A stretch of 50,295 nucleotides of DNA from Methanosarcinales archaeon (GCA_031260345.1 JAIRKA010000098.1:1-50295); one strand, 5' to 3'. Numbered from the stretch's first letter, positions 1 through 9,070 are shown. The notes: a model not told the origin generated them from the letters alone. Program-made: numbers and translations.

Positions 1-1
1 C

Positions 2-337
2 GGCGATACAATTGCAATCGAACCGTTTGCAACGGCCGGCGACGGTTATGTTGAAAACGGCAGCATCAAAGAAATTTATTCACAGGTCAAGCTGAAGCCG
101 ACCCGAGTTCCCTTCGTCAGAAAAATTTTGGATGAAATCAATACTTACAACGGCCTGCCGTTTGCAAAGCGATGGATGAAAGGCGACAAGCTTGATATGG
201 CGCTCATCCAATTGGAAAGAGACGGCATCATCACAAGCTATCCGGTTTTGGTTGAAGCTTCGGGCGGCTTGGTTTCGCAGGCGGAACACACCGTCATCGT
301 CACGGAAGACGGCTGCGAAGTGACAACAAGGGATTGA
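2..337 (+). CDS. map: Methionine aminopeptidase type II, C-terminal part (cut by window start)
   Basis: This is the last 111 residues of a type II (archaeal/eukaryotic) methionine aminopeptidase, the metal-dependent enzyme that removes the initiator Met from new proteins. The partial frame opens with GDTIAIEPFATAG, the strand carrying a late active-site region. It ends with the typical SQAEHTVIV block, whose Glu is a metal ligand in the family. The middle part (about residues 40-75 of the fragment) matches the winged insert of type II enzymes. The 5' end lies outside the window. DUF1805 follows 70 bp downstream on the same strand. The family call is firm. Confidence 0.9.
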   Translation, partial: GDTIAIEPFATAGDGYVENGSIKEIYSQVKLKPTRVPFVRKILDEINTYNGLPFAKRWMKGDKLDMALIQLERDGIITSYPVLVEASGGLVSQAEHTVIVTEDGCEVTTRD

Positions 338-407
338 TTTTAAAATAATTGAAACGATAGCAGCAGAAATCAAAAGAAACAAAAATAAAAAGGCCGGAGC
401 GAAGGAA

Positions 408-695
408 ATGATTGTTGAAAAATTGATAATGGACGGGAAAGAATTTGACGCTTATTCGATTTCGCTTCATCCCGCGCCGTTTCTTCTGATTCGCTCCGCC
501 GATAAATCATTTTTAGCGTGCGGCTATTTAGACATCGACGCAGCGGACAGCCTTTCTGCCTGTGCTGCAAAAGTCAAAGGCGTCAAAACGTTTGATGATA
601 TGATGAAAGCGGAAGTTGCCGCCGTCACAAAAGAAGCCGAAAAGAAAGGCGTCCAAGTCGGTATGACGGGAAAAGAAGCGTTGCTGAAGTTTTAA
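408..695 (+). CDS. DUF1805 family protein (YunC-like)
   Basis: A 95-residue cytosolic protein of the DUF1805 family, which includes Bacillus YunC; the biochemical role of the family is not established. Family signatures are the N-terminal strand with MDGKEF, the central ACGYLDI segment and the C-terminal GVQVGMTGKEALLKF, a near-invariant GM.G.EAL motif. The ATG is preceded by GGAGCGAAGGAA, a usable ribosome binding site. Its length is normal for the family. It follows map on the same strand and may be cotranscribed with it. Confidence 0.8.
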   Translation: MIVEKLIMDGKEFDAYSISLHPAPFLLIRSADKSFLACGYLDIDAADSLSACAAKVKGVKTFDDMMKAEVAAVTKEAEKKGVQVGMTGKEALLKF

Positions 696-830
696 AATTT
701 GACAAATCCTCCAAAAACAATCCTGAATTTAATGGAGAATATGCACTTCCCCATTAAATTCGGGTTAATTGATTTTAGATTATTCTAAGAATTTTAGTAA
801 TCTTTTTGTTAACATATCGTTGGCTTTGTC

Positions 831-1751
831 CTATCCTTTAAAATCTTCAATAATATAACATTGAGTTTTTAAGTGAATTTTATTTAACAAAAGTTGATAA
901 TCTTGAATTTTTTCTTTACTTTCATCTGTAAGATCCGTTTTTTGTTCAAATAATTTCAAAACTGTGGAGCATAAGAGAGCTAATACGTTTACAAGGTAAC
1001 CAAACGGATAATCTAAATCTAACGTTGAAAATTCAGGGTATGACTCTATTTCTTCTCCAAATATGTATCGAGGAGAGGCATGATTATAAATATTTGCTTC
1101 ATCAACTGGTGCATAAATTGTGTATAATGATGTTTTTTTAGCAATTGAATTGAAATCAATTTTTGTTTTTTTTCCAAATGCTTCGCGCGCCCAATCAAAT
1201 TCGCTTTTTATATTAGATGCGTTCTTCGCTTCTAAAAGATCACTGTATCTATTTCCTTTTTCATCTATGTCTCCTAGTTTTTCATGCAATCTGCGTGCAA
1301 GTTTATAGGCAGAGAAAGGAAATTGTTCAAGATATTTAACTGCCGAATTTGGATATTTTAAAATGAACTCGGAATATACGGCTAATTCATATAATGTTCT
1401 CCATCTGGCCAAAGCTCCCTGAGCCGAACCGTATTGGATTAATATGCAAGCTTCTTCATATACTAAAGTGCCAGTATTCAAAAATTCGGACAGAACAAAA
1501 TAGATTTCATTGTTGTCATCAGGATCACCATATAATGAATGGCATAGCCAATAAATTTCATTTGATACTCTCAGTAGCCCTGCTGAGTAAACCATACTAT
1601 TATTATATTTTTCAATTCTTTCATGTTTGTCTTTAAGTCTTAGTAATTGATTCACTCCAAAAGCCTGATTGCAGTACTCAATCATCATTTCATCTTTTTC
1701 AAGATATCTTTTAAATAATTCAAATTCATCTTTATCGGTACTTTCAGTCAT
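831..1751 (-). CDS. DUF5677 family protein, TAG-terminated
   Basis: A 306-residue protein of the DUF5677 family, recognised from the helix with RWRTLYELAVYSEF (about residues 122-135) and from a later N-H-A-S/YxxFG region. The function of the family is not known. The frame is open further upstream from a TTG at 1853, but those 34 codons look non-coding and I prefer the ATG at 1751; neither start has a clear ribosome binding site. The gene is AT-rich compared with its neighbours. It stops at TAG (831-833), and the frame then runs 16 more codons, mostly Lys/Leu, to a TAA at 780-782. A second, more diverged DUF5677 gene with in-frame TAGs lies at 35748-36689. Confidence 0.75.
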   Translation of the reverse strand: MTESTDKDEFELFKRYLEKDEMMIEYCNQAFGVNQLLRLKDKHERIEKYNNSMVYSAGLLRVSNEIYWLCHSLYGDPDDNNEIYFVLSEFLNTGTLVYEEACILIQYGSAQGALARWRTLYELAVYSEFILKYPNSAVKYLEQFPFSAYKLARRLHEKLGDIDEKGNRYSDLLEAKNASNIKSEFDWAREAFGKKTKIDFNSIAKKTSLYTIYAPVDEANIYNHASPRYIFGEEIESYPEFSTLDLDYPFGYLVNVLALLCSTVLKLFEQKTDLTDESKEKIQDYQLLLNKIHLKTQCYIIEDFKG

Positions 1752-1899
1752 GACATTTATTAGAGAAATATAAGTGATATAAATTGTTAGGACCATGTTA
1801 AGAATAGAATTATCTTTTATAATCTTTATTTTTTGATACCTACCTTCAATCAAGAAACTAAATTAAGAAAGGCGAAAAAAACGAAATCGAAATGATACT

Positions 1900-2370
1900 A
1901 TGAAACGCCGCGCTGCTCAAGACCGAAACAAAATCGCTTTAGAAGCGATTGAATCTATTCTGCCTGAATTAAATGGCGTCGGCGACGACGGCAGTAATCA
2001 AAATTCAGCCGATTCTCTTTTAATTATTGTGGAAGGTCGAAGAGATGTCGTCTCGCTTCGAAATCTCGGAATCACTACAGAAATCATTCCTTGTTCAAAT
2101 CAGCCCGTCGCTGAATTTTGTGAGAGTATTGCGGAAAAGAAAAAAACCGTCATCATTTTAACCGATTGGGACCGAAAAGGCGGCATTTTAGCGTCTCGGC
2201 TGGAAGAACAATTCAAAAACCTGGAAGTGCCGTGTGAAACAGCGCAGCGCGAAAAACTGCTTTTTTATTCAAAGCGTGAAATCAAAGATGTTGAAAGCCT
2301 GTTTTCATATGTCAAAAAATTGAAACGGATAACAGGCACTTCTGTTGAGGATGAAACGGAAAGATTCTGA
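1900..2370 (+). CDS. Toprim domain protein, UPF0292 family
   Basis: A 156-residue single-domain Toprim protein. The Toprim acidic residues are visible as IIVEGRRD (about residues 43-50, conserved Glu) and LTDWDRKG (about 86-93, a DxD motif), the metal-binding pair shared with DnaG primases, topoisomerases and RNase M5. The stand-alone archaeal version corresponds to the UPF0292 family, whose substrate is unknown. The N-terminal 40 residues are charged and probably helical. No clear Shine-Dalgarno precedes the ATG. It is divergent from the DUF5677 gene, with about 150 bp between the two starts. Confidence 0.8.
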   Translation: MKRRAAQDRNKIALEAIESILPELNGVGDDGSNQNSADSLLIIVEGRRDVVSLRNLGITTEIIPCSNQPVAEFCESIAEKKKTVIILTDWDRKGGILASRLEEQFKNLEVPCETAQREKLLFYSKREIKDVESLFSYVKKLKRITGTSVEDETERF

Positions 2371-2424
2371 AAAAACTGTGTTATCAGCTTACTTCATCCG
2401 ATTTTTTTAATTTGCGGCAGCCGG

Positions 2425-3000
2425 CTAAACTTCATAAGGCCAGCATATTGGGGGAGCCGTGGTTGCTATAGTACCAGCAATGTAAAGGGTGATCTCCATG
2501 CCGACTTTAATATCTTCCGTAAAGTAAGTTTCGGGATAAGAGCTGCATCGTATAAGAGTGCCATTATCAAGCATTATTTCATCAAGACTTCCTCTTCTTA
2601 TATTTTCAACAGTTCCGTTTAAAACGCGCATGTTGTCATAAAATACTGTTGCATATATTGATTCCACAGGCCTTTGCAAATTGCCGTCTGCAGGAATCCT
2701 GTAGCTGATAAACATATACTTATCGATTTCAGGCGCGTAGTGAAAATCGCTGATTGTTTCATTATTCAGAATAAAAGTCATCTGAGCCTGCCCGTAATAA
2801 GATTCATGGTTCGTTTTCAATACAATTAATGTATCATTGCCTGAGGCGGAAATGCTCGACACAGTACCGCTGAATGTAGCAATTCCCGGGTCGGACGCTT
2901 TGATAATTTCAGGCTCCGGCATATCATCATTCATGCCGAGACATCCCGAAAAAAGAATGACGCATAACACCAGCAAAAAACAAATTTTGAATTGTTGCAT
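2425..3000 (-). CDS. Predicted lipoprotein, paralogue of the 3989-4666 product, TAG-terminated
   Basis: A 191-residue secreted lipoprotein with no recognised family. The N-terminus has a hydrophobic signal ending in a lipobox (LFSGC, Cys at about 19), so it should be anchored outside the membrane. The ATG at 3000 has an AAAGGAAAT ribosome binding site; an upstream start in the same frame is not needed. The body has two similar beta-rich segments with the pattern G-T-V-x-x-I followed by MTFILNN, matching its neighbour at 3989-4666. The gene ends YEV-TAG and the frame continues PAAAN-TAA. The paralogue reads YEV-R-P at the same place, so the TAG may be read as sense. Confidence 0.75.
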   Translation of the reverse strand: MQQFKICFLLVLCVILFSGCLGMNDDMPEPEIIKASDPGIATFSGTVSSISASGNDTLIVLKTNHESYYGQAQMTFILNNETISDFHYAPEIDKYMFISYRIPADGNLQRPVESIYATVFYDNMRVLNGTVENIRRGSLDEIMLDNGTLIRCSSYPETYFTEDIKVGMEITLYIAGTIATTAPPICWPYEV

Positions 3001-3135
3001 TAATATTTCCTTTGTTTTTGAATAATTAATCATTTTTGAGCAGGGCTCACGATTTGAAACAAAACGCCCAAGTGAAAGAAAGAATGAAAGAGAAAATGTT
3101 CAAAGAATTTAATTTGTGAAAAGAAGTGTTTTTTA

Positions 3136-3426
3136 TCAGCTTGAAGGCTGCGTTGAGATATCAACCACCGGACCTTCGGAGGCATCCATTTTAGAAACAG
3201 TGAGTAAATTGCCTTTGCGCTCAATTAACGTCGCTTCCGTGACTTTTAATTGATTAACGCCGTCTTTGCTTTTATGAACGACGAGGAGTTTTTGACCTTT
3301 CTCGGGATTATTGCCGAATTTTTGAACCATATTTGAAACAACTTGTTCAAATTCGGAATAAATGAGAATTTCCGTCTTATTCGCCGATTTTCTGATACTG
3401 CCAATCGGCTCAACTGTCAAGAGCAT
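3136..3426 (-). CDS. Short TrmO-like (UPF0066-type) protein
   Basis: A 96-residue protein that looks like a shortened member of the TrmO/UPF0066 family (tRNA m6t6A37 methyltransferases). The N-terminal EPIGSIRK matches the family's PIG.I/V strand. The C-terminal LIERKGNLLTVSKMDASEG followed by PVVDI matches the family's conserved end, where the usual form is GTPVLDI. The central part with the family's 'FSH' and 'HPRG' motifs is missing, so methyltransferase activity is doubtful. I use the ATG at 3426; a TTG at 3480 is also in frame. It lies between the two paralogous lipoproteins on the same strand. Confidence 0.55.
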   Translation of the reverse strand: MLLTVEPIGSIRKSANKTEILIYSEFEQVVSNMVQKFGNNPEKGQKLLVVHKSKDGVNQLKVTEATLIERKGNLLTVSKMDASEGPVVDISTQPSS

Positions 3427-3988
3427 AATCTTTTGCCAACCCAATTTTGATTTTTGCTGATTGAATAATTGAAAGAGCAAATGATGAATTATTCATGAGC
3501 AAACATAAACTAAACGAACGAAACACATGCAAACGAAGAATCATCAATCACAATGATTCATTTATTCGTTATTAGTCGAAGAACGACAAGCCAAGTATAT
3601 ATTGGTTTCGTTTACCAACAGTCGGAAAAAACAGGTAAATAATTGATTTGAAAAAATGATAATTAAAATAAAATGCTGCTTTATTTTCGATGACAAGAGG
3701 TGCCACACATATCTCAAAATTATAAATCGGGACAGAACTGTTTCAAAAATATAACTATAAATGATGATGATTTCAAAGCATTTAAAGAGAATAACCGTTG
3801 TCAAAAAAATCTGAAATTGTCGATATTTCAGCCCTTTTCAGAAAAATGGCATTGAAAGGGAAATAAAAAAGCATCCAAAATTTGAAAAATGGAAAAATAA
3901 ATGAAAGTACGAATATAAAATCAAAACAGATGAAAGAGAAGGAAATTAAAAATTTCCATTCTCAAATTCAATTGTCTTTCAGATTAAT
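3427..3988. other. AT-rich spacer without a supported gene
   Basis: This 560-bp stretch between the lipoprotein gene and the TrmO-like gene is AT-rich. I see no convincing coding region: an 80-codon minus-strand frame at 3562-3804 has no family resemblance and no ribosome binding site. It should hold the promoter of the TrmO-like gene and the terminator of the lipoprotein gene. Confidence 0.4.
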
Positions 3989-4666
3989 TCAGCGTTCCAA
4001 AGTGTAAAAAGGTCTCACTTCATAAGCGAATACCTGCGGCGGCTCACTTGCCGTAATAATCCAGCCTGCGAAAATGTTAACCTCTGTTCCTGCTGTCAGA
4101 TCAGACATATTCATATAAAACTGTGTACTGTCGTCGTAGTTAAAGATCATTAACGAGTTGTTTTCGAGCCTGATTTCAAGCTGTCCTGCAACTGTTGTGC
4201 CGTTCGGCGGCGGCGTTACGCTCGTTACAGTAACGATTGCGCCGTTATAGACAGTCATGTTGGCGTACTGAAGCAAGTTTGCGACAATAATGGTTCTCGG
4301 CTCAGTAGAGTTGTTTGAAGATCCGTAGAACACTTCCACATATTGGCCTTGTCTTAAGTCGGAGACGTTGAAGTTCAGTCTTGAATTGTTGTCAACGACG
4401 AAAGTCATATTCGGGGCACCGAAGTTGGTTCCTCTGACTTGTGCCAAAGTAATTGTTGTTGTGCCGTTTACAGTGCTGATGTTCGTCACGTTGCCGCGGT
4501 ACATTGCAATATCGCCAACGGGCGGTTCAATCCGGTCCGGCGGCACAAAGGGCGTGTTGTTGGTCGTGTTGTTTGTCGTATTATTGTCGCCGCCGCCGAG
4601 ACAGCCGGCAGCCAAAACGGCAACCAAAACAAGACACAGCCCGATTAAAAGTAATTGCTTTTTCAT
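3989..4666 (-). CDS. Predicted lipoprotein with Asn/Thr-rich linker
   Basis: A 225-residue predicted lipoprotein. After the ATG at 4666, which has a strong CAGGAGCTC ribosome binding site, comes a signal peptide with lipobox LAAGC (Cys about 22). A linker rich in NNTT follows, with several N-glycosylation sequons, then two related beta-rich repeats (about residues 55-125 and 130-215) with GNVTNIS and MTFVVDNN. The fold may be OB-like, but I cannot prove that. It is paralogous to 2425-3000. It ends YEVRPFYTLER-TGA. A TATA-like run lies about 75-95 bp upstream of the ATG on the coding strand. Confidence 0.8.
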   Translation of the reverse strand: MKKQLLLIGLCLVLVAVLAAGCLGGGDNNTTNNTTNNTPFVPPDRIEPPVGDIAMYRGNVTNISTVNGTTTITLAQVRGTNFGAPNMTFVVDNNSRLNFNVSDLRQGQYVEVFYGSSNNSTEPRTIIVANLLQYANMTVYNGAIVTVTSVTPPPNGTTVAGQLEIRLENNSLMIFNYDDSTQFYMNMSDLTAGTEVNIFAGWIITASEPPQVFAYEVRPFYTLER

Positions 4667-4742
4667 ATTGAGAGCTCCTGTATCAATTAAATAAGTTTGA
4701 AATATGCAGTAAAACGATACTGCATTTAACTGTATTAAAAGA

Positions 4743-4758
4743 TTTATATAATATATAT
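4743..4758 (-). promoter_or_regulatory. TATA-box region of the lipoprotein gene
   Basis: Read on the minus strand, this is an uninterrupted alternating A/T run (TATATATTATATAAA) upstream of the lipoprotein ATG at 4666. It fits an archaeal TATA box, giving a leader of roughly 50-60 nt. No other gene in this orientation could use it. Confidence 0.45.
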
Positions 4759-4847
4759 CTTTGTTTCTCAAAATTATAAAAAAGCAACGTCTAAATAGGC
4801 TAAAATAAACTAAAAACAAAAAGCTTCTTGGAGTTTTAAATAATGAT

Positions 4848-4870
4848 TGACCGCCCCAAAGGGGCGGCCA
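4848..4870 (-). terminator. GACCG...CGGTC-type palindrome after the DUF35 gene
   Basis: TGACCGCCCC-AAA-GGGGCGGCCA is a 10-bp stem with a 3-nt loop, located 30 bp past the stop of the DUF35/thiolase/HMG-CoA synthase operon. It belongs to a family of five similar elements in the window (also near 10112, 40930, 43851 and 49639), each at the 3' end of a gene. Confidence 0.6.
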
Positions 4871-4900
4871 AATTTCGAATACAAATTTGCTTTCGCAGAA

Positions 4901-5296
4901 TTACTCTTTGTCAAGCTCGAATTTAGTGCCGTAGTAAATCATACCGCTGTCACCATCGCTTCCGAGTTTTCTGAAAACGGAGTGAACACGTTTTCCGATC
5001 GCGACTTTTTCGGGCTCATCAACAATCTGTGACGTAAGTCTGGCGCCTTCGTCCAATTCAACGATTGCGAGCGCATACGGAACCAGGTCGCTGAATTCAT
5101 CGGAAGTGCTGTGCGTGATTGTGTAGGTCACGATTTTACCGGTTCCTTTGAACTTGTACTGTTCCATATCGCCGTCACGGCGGCATTCCGGGCAGAGGTT
5201 TCTGATCGGGAAATAGTAGCTGCCGCACGTCTTGCAGTGTGAGCCGATAAGGTTGTATCTGCTCGGCTGCTCTCTCCAGAATCTTGGTACTGTCAT
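4901..5296 (-). CDS. DUF35 Zn-ribbon/OB-fold protein of the thiolase-HMG-CoA synthase complex
   Basis: A 131-residue protein with an N-terminal zinc ribbon (Cys 21, 24, 35, 38) followed by an OB-fold DUF35 domain. In archaea this small protein bridges acetoacetyl-CoA thiolase and HMG-CoA synthase into one complex, so that acetoacetyl-CoA is passed on without release. Here it is the last gene of exactly that trio, starting 6 bp after the thiolase stop. The ATG has a near-perfect GAGGTGATT ribosome binding site. All four Cys are present and the length is normal. Confidence 0.9.
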   Translation of the reverse strand: MTVPRFWREQPSRYNLIGSHCKTCGSYYFPIRNLCPECRRDGDMEQYKFKGTGKIVTYTITHSTSDEFSDLVPYALAIVELDEGARLTSQIVDEPEKVAIGKRVHSVFRKLGSDGDSGMIYYGTKFELDKE

Positions 5297-5302
5297 CTTA
5301 AA

Positions 5303-6475
5303 TCACCTCTCGTTTGAGAAAATATGGACCACAGCTGTTGCGCCGGAGCCGCCGACGTTGTGCGTCATACCGTACTTTGCACCGTTAACCTGACGTTTGC
5401 CGCCCTCGCCGCGGAGCTGATGGACAGCTTCAACAGCCTGTTTGACACCGGTGGCACCGACAGGGTGACCGGTTGATTTCAAACCGCCGGAGGGGTTGAC
5501 GGAGATCTTTGCGTTCAATGCCGTTTCTCCGGCCATGGAAGCCGGGCCGCCTTTTCCTTTCTCAAAGAATCCGAGGTCTTCAATCGCGCAGATTTCAGCG
5601 ATTGTGAAACAGTCGTGGACTTCAACAAAGTTGATGTCTTTCGGAGTCAAACCCGCCATCGCGTAAGCGCGCTTGCCTGCCATGACAGTCGCGTCAAGCG
5701 TTGTAATGTCGCGTCTGTCGTGCAATGCGATTGTGTCGCTTGCCTGAGCGCTGGCTTTAACGTAAATCGGCGCGTCTGTGTATTTGTGCGCTTCGTCTGC
5801 AGGAACAACAATCACTGCGGCCGCGCCGTCAGAAACCGGGGAGCAGTCCAAAATGTGAATCGGGTCAGAAACCATAATGGATTTCAAAACCTGGTCAATC
5901 GTGATCTTGCTCTTGAATTGGGCCATCGGATTGTTCATGCCGTTTTCGTGGTTTTTAACGGCGACTGCTGCCAACTGTTCACTGGTTGTGCCATATTTTG
6001 CCATGTGCAGTTTGGCAATCATACCGTAAATGCCCGGGAATGTCGCGCCCTGGCTGCCTTCCCATTCACGATCGGCTGCGGCTGCGAGTGCATCCGTCAC
6101 GCCGGACCCGTCGATGTCGGTCATTTTTTCTGCGCCGGCTGCGATTACAACATTTTGGTAGCCGGAAGCAACGGCCATAATGGCTTCGCGAAGCGCGAGA
6201 CCACCCGAAGCGCAAGCCGCTTCGACACGGGTGGACGGAATGTGAAGTCCTTTTGCAAGACCGGCATAGTCCGCAATCAATGCGCCCAAGTGTTCCTGCT
6301 CAATGAATTTACCGCCGCTCATGTTGCCGACGTACATCGCATCAATCTGCTCGCCGCTGATGCCTGCGTCTTCAATGGCGCCGACACCGGCTTCAACGAC
6401 GATGTCTCTGAGGGATTTATCCCATAATTCTCCGAATTCGGTTGTCTTTGCACCGACAATTGCTACATCTCTCAT
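5303..6475 (-). CDS. Acetyl-CoA C-acetyltransferase (archaeal thiolase)
   Basis: A 390-residue thiolase condensing two acetyl-CoA to acetoacetyl-CoA, the first step of the mevalonate route to archaeal isoprenoid lipids. Visible are the nucleophilic Cys 88 in VEAACASGG, the HDCF motif near residue 290, and [14 protein letters not shown] near 330 with the catalytic His. The usual C-terminal CxGGG is replaced by NVGGSG, as in SCP2-type thiolases. The ATG is preceded by GAGGTGA. It lies between HMG-CoA synthase (9 bp) and DUF35 (6 bp) in one operon. Confidence 0.92.
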   Translation of the reverse strand: MRDVAIVGAKTTEFGELWDKSLRDIVVEAGVGAIEDAGISGEQIDAMYVGNMSGGKFIEQEHLGALIADYAGLAKGLHIPSTRVEAACASGGLALREAIMAVASGYQNVVIAAGAEKMTDIDGSGVTDALAAAADREWEGSQGATFPGIYGMIAKLHMAKYGTTSEQLAAVAVKNHENGMNNPMAQFKSKITIDQVLKSIMVSDPIHILDCSPVSDGAAAVIVVPADEAHKYTDAPIYVKASAQASDTIALHDRRDITTLDATVMAGKRAYAMAGLTPKDINFVEVHDCFTIAEICAIEDLGFFEKGKGGPASMAGETALNAKISVNPSGGLKSTGHPVGATGVKQAVEAVHQLRGEGGKRQVNGAKYGMTHNVGGSGATAVVHIFSNER

Positions 6476-6484
6476 TTTTTCACC

Positions 6485-7534
6485 TCATCCGAAATTGATT
6501 TTACCTTTGTGGTGCGCGTATTTGCCGTAGTCCAAGTAAATCGGATCGGCGAGAAGCTGCTCAACCGTCGGGACTTTGCCGCGGTGTTCTTCGATTTTGT
6601 CCGTCACGCGGATGCTGAACGCGTCAGCGCCTGCGCCAGAACCATAAGCGGTCGCAAATATTCTGTCACCTGGTTTTGCAATATCGAGTGTTGCCGCAAT
6701 TCCCATCAAACAGGAGCCGGAGTAAGTGTTTCCGAGTTTTGGAACGACAAGCCCGGGCTTAATCTGTTCTTTTGTAAAACCGAGCATTTGCGCGGCTTTT
6801 TCGGGGAATTTGCCGTTGGGCTGGTGGAAAACCGCGTAGTCGTAGTCTTCCGGTTTGGTTCCCATTTTCTTGAGAAGACCTTTTGCGCCGTTTGTGACGT
6901 GTCCGAAGTAGCCGGGGTCACCTGTGAAGCGTCCGCCATGGCTCGGGTAGTCCTGACCTTCACGTCTCCAGAAGTCGGGCGTGTCGGTTGTATAGGAATA
7001 TGTATCTTCAATAATTGCGATGAGTTCGGATTCTTTGCTGCCGATCACAAATGCAACGCCGCCTGCAGCGGCTGTGTATTCAAGAGCGTCATTGGGCGCA
7101 CCCTGAGCAACGTCTGTACCGATTGCAAGACCGAGATCGACCATGCCGGAGCCGGCCAAACCCATACAAACTTGAACGGCTGCGGAGCCCGCTTTACATG
7201 CGAATTCAAAGTCTGCTGCGGTCATGTGGGGTTGTGCGCCGACGGCTGCTCCAACGATTGTACTGGTCGGCTTGACCGCGTACGGGTGGCTTTCAGAACC
7301 TGTGTAAACAGCTCCGATTCTTTGTGCATCAAGACCGACGCGGCTGATCGCGTTTCTTGCTGCGGAGACGGCAATCGTTGCCGCGTCTTCGTCAACGCCC
7401 GGAACGGATTTTTCATAAACTTTTAAGCCGTTCTTTAAAATTTCGGCATCTCCGCCCCAAACCTTAGCGATTTCTTCGGTTTTAATTCTGTAGCGGGGAA
7501 TGTAAGCGCCGTAGGAAACAATTCCAACTGTCAA
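6485..7534 (-). CDS. Hydroxymethylglutaryl-CoA synthase
   Basis: A 349-residue archaeal HMG-CoA synthase making HMG-CoA from acetoacetyl-CoA and acetyl-CoA in the mevalonate pathway. Catalytic Cys 113 lies in [11 protein letters not shown]. Glu 81 is in the [13 protein letters not shown] block, and a His is in [12 protein letters not shown] near residue 235. I choose the TTG at 7534: it gives the family N-terminus [17 protein letters not shown] and is spaced 5 nt from AGGTGA. A GTG at 7543 overlaps that ribosome binding site and is less likely. First gene of the thiolase/DUF35 operon. Confidence 0.92.
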   Translation of the reverse strand: MTVGIVSYGAYIPRYRIKTEEIAKVWGGDAEILKNGLKVYEKSVPGVDEDAATIAVSAARNAISRVGLDAQRIGAVYTGSESHPYAVKPTSTIVGAAVGAQPHMTAADFEFACKAGSAAVQVCMGLAGSGMVDLGLAIGTDVAQGAPNDALEYTAAAGGVAFVIGSKESELIAIIEDTYSYTTDTPDFWRREGQDYPSHGGRFTGDPGYFGHVTNGAKGLLKKMGTKPEDYDYAVFHQPNGKFPEKAAQMLGFTKEQIKPGLVVPKLGNTYSGSCLMGIAATLDIAKPGDRIFATAYGSGAGADAFSIRVTDKIEEHRGKVPTVEQLLADPIYLDYGKYAHHKGKINFG

Positions 7535-8326
7535 TTTATTCACCTTTTATGTTCAATGATGACTGCAAAATAATCTAACAGAAGCGCAGTCATTTCATAT
7601 TTGGTTGTGTTGTCTCAGCTCGCTTGAACTGTTCTGTGCGCATAAACAAAATTAGAATCCGAAAAAAACAACGCTGATTCAATGAATAAAAACTTCAGTG
7701 AATGAAAGTTTCAATGAATTAAATATTGAAATATGAAACATTGAAACGATGAACTTTCAATCAAAAATCCGATTTAAAGCCGAAATGAGAGACTAATTAA
7801 TATTTTTCCCTGTGGCGAATCAGAAAATTGAAAAAAGACCGATTTTTGGATGCTATTAATTGTTTATGTATATGGGCTTTGAAACAGACCAAAGACTGCT
7901 GCCGGATTTTCGATCAGGGTTCGAATCAAATCAAAGTCGGCTGCAGTTCTTCAGTGCAGATGTTTGCGTTTTTCCTCATTAATCCGTTTTTATGTTTTTA
8001 AACCATTTCTGTCTGTTTAGAGTATTACTCTTATTGACTTCGGATGTTCTTTGCGTCCTTTGAAAACTCAAAGCAACATACTCCGAAGCACTTATTTTCA
8101 AAGATGAAATCGTGATATATAAAAGTAACGAAGATTGATTCGTTTATTGACGAGAATAATTAGAAAAATTTGCTGAAAAATACGGCTATTTAATAAGTGA
8201 AACAAATGGCGGTAAAATGAATGACAAATGCTTTTTTAAAAGTGTCGGAGACTGCGAAATAATAAAAACGGGAGAAAACTCAAAATAAAAATCATATTGA
8301 AAAACAGAAAAGAGAAAGAAACAGCA
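7535..8326. other. Long AT-rich spacer, one orphan plus-strand promoter-like site
   Basis: About 790 bp with no gene of recognisable family. It must carry the minus-strand promoter of the HMG-CoA synthase operon. A plus-strand TATA-like site at 8115-8124 has only a 23-codon frame behind it (8217-8288). That frame ends against the convergent XRE gene, so the site may serve a small RNA or nothing. Confidence 0.4.
8115..8124 (+). promoter_or_regulatory. Possible orphan TATA box
   Basis: ATATATAAAA on the plus strand matches the archaeal TATA consensus, but no gene of normal length follows. A 23-codon frame starting ATG at 8217 is the only downstream frame I found. Weak evidence. Confidence 0.25.
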
Positions 8327-9070
8327 TCAGATTCCTTTAATAGAATACTGACCGTATTTTTTCAGTTCGGCAATCGCCTCATCCAAATTTTTCATTGTGC
8401 ATAAAAGCGGGATTCTGTCAACTTCAGCCATTTTGACCGCCATCGGATCGACTTCATCTTTGGTGAGTCCGTGAAGAACGATTGCGCCGGGCTTCAAATT
8501 CGTCACGCGGATGGCGACGAGCGGGGACTTGCCGGTGGAAACTTTTGTAAAAACCATTGCGCGGTCGGTGCTCCAGCCGTAAAGGCGCTGGAATTCATAA
8601 GAGGTCATTTCCAAGATGGAGCGCTTGCTGTCAACAACTGAGAAGCCGTAAAGCGGGCGTTCCATGCCGCGGTAAAGAACTTGGGCGTCGAGAAGCGAAA
8701 CGAGCTTTTGGAACTGAATCGGAATGGAATATTCATAAGTGGAATAAATGGATTCTTTGGAACTGTCAGCCGTCAGCATTGTTTCATAAGCGTGAATTTT
8801 TTGGCCGCCGCGTTCCGTGTCGATTGCGAGCAGCGATTCAACGATTTTACTGACCATGAGCGTTCCCGGAGATTTACGTCTCCCGGATTCATAATCGCTG
8901 ATAACGGAGGGCGAAACCTGCAGCGAATTAGAAATGTCTGTTTGAGAAACTTCAAAATTCAATCGCCATTTTTTGAGACATTCGCCGGGTTTTTCGGAAA
9001 GCGTGATCTCTCCCGCCATCTTTTCGGCAAGTCTTTTCTTTAAACTCTCAAAAGCCTCATTGTCTGTCAT
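8327..9070 (-). CDS. XRE-type HTH regulator (COG1709-like), next to mevalonate genes
   Basis: A 247-residue transcription regulator. Residues about 30-75 form an XRE helix-turn-helix, with the recognition region SQTDISNSLQVSPSVISDYE. The C-terminal part is a longer alpha/beta domain, possibly ligand-binding. The architecture matches archaeal COG1709 proteins. I recall a homologue (MJ1545) that also sits next to the HMG-CoA synthase gene in Methanocaldococcus, which would make control of the isoprenoid genes plausible. That is inference; no operator was identified. The ATG at 9070 lacks a Shine-Dalgarno, so the transcript may be leaderless. Same strand as the mevalonate operon, about 790 bp upstream of it. 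Confidence 0.8.
   Translation of the reverse strand: MTDNEAFESLKKRLAEKMAGEITLSEKPGECLKKWRLNFEVSQTDISNSLQVSPSVISDYESGRRKSPGTLMVSKIVESLLAIDTERGGQKIHAYETMLTADSSKESIYSTYEYSIPIQFQKLVSLLDAQVLYRGMERPLYGFSVVDSKRSILEMTSYEFQRLYGWSTDRAMVFTKVSTGKSPLVAIRVTNLKPGAIVLHGLTKDEVDPMAVKMAEVDRIPLLCTMKNLDEAIAELKKYGQYSIKGI

Noticed and set aside
5615-6427. Long plus-strand frames opposite the thiolase and HMG-CoA synthase genes (also 6509-7426)
   Set aside because: Shadow frames of strong minus-strand genes; Cys/Val-rich translations without family features.
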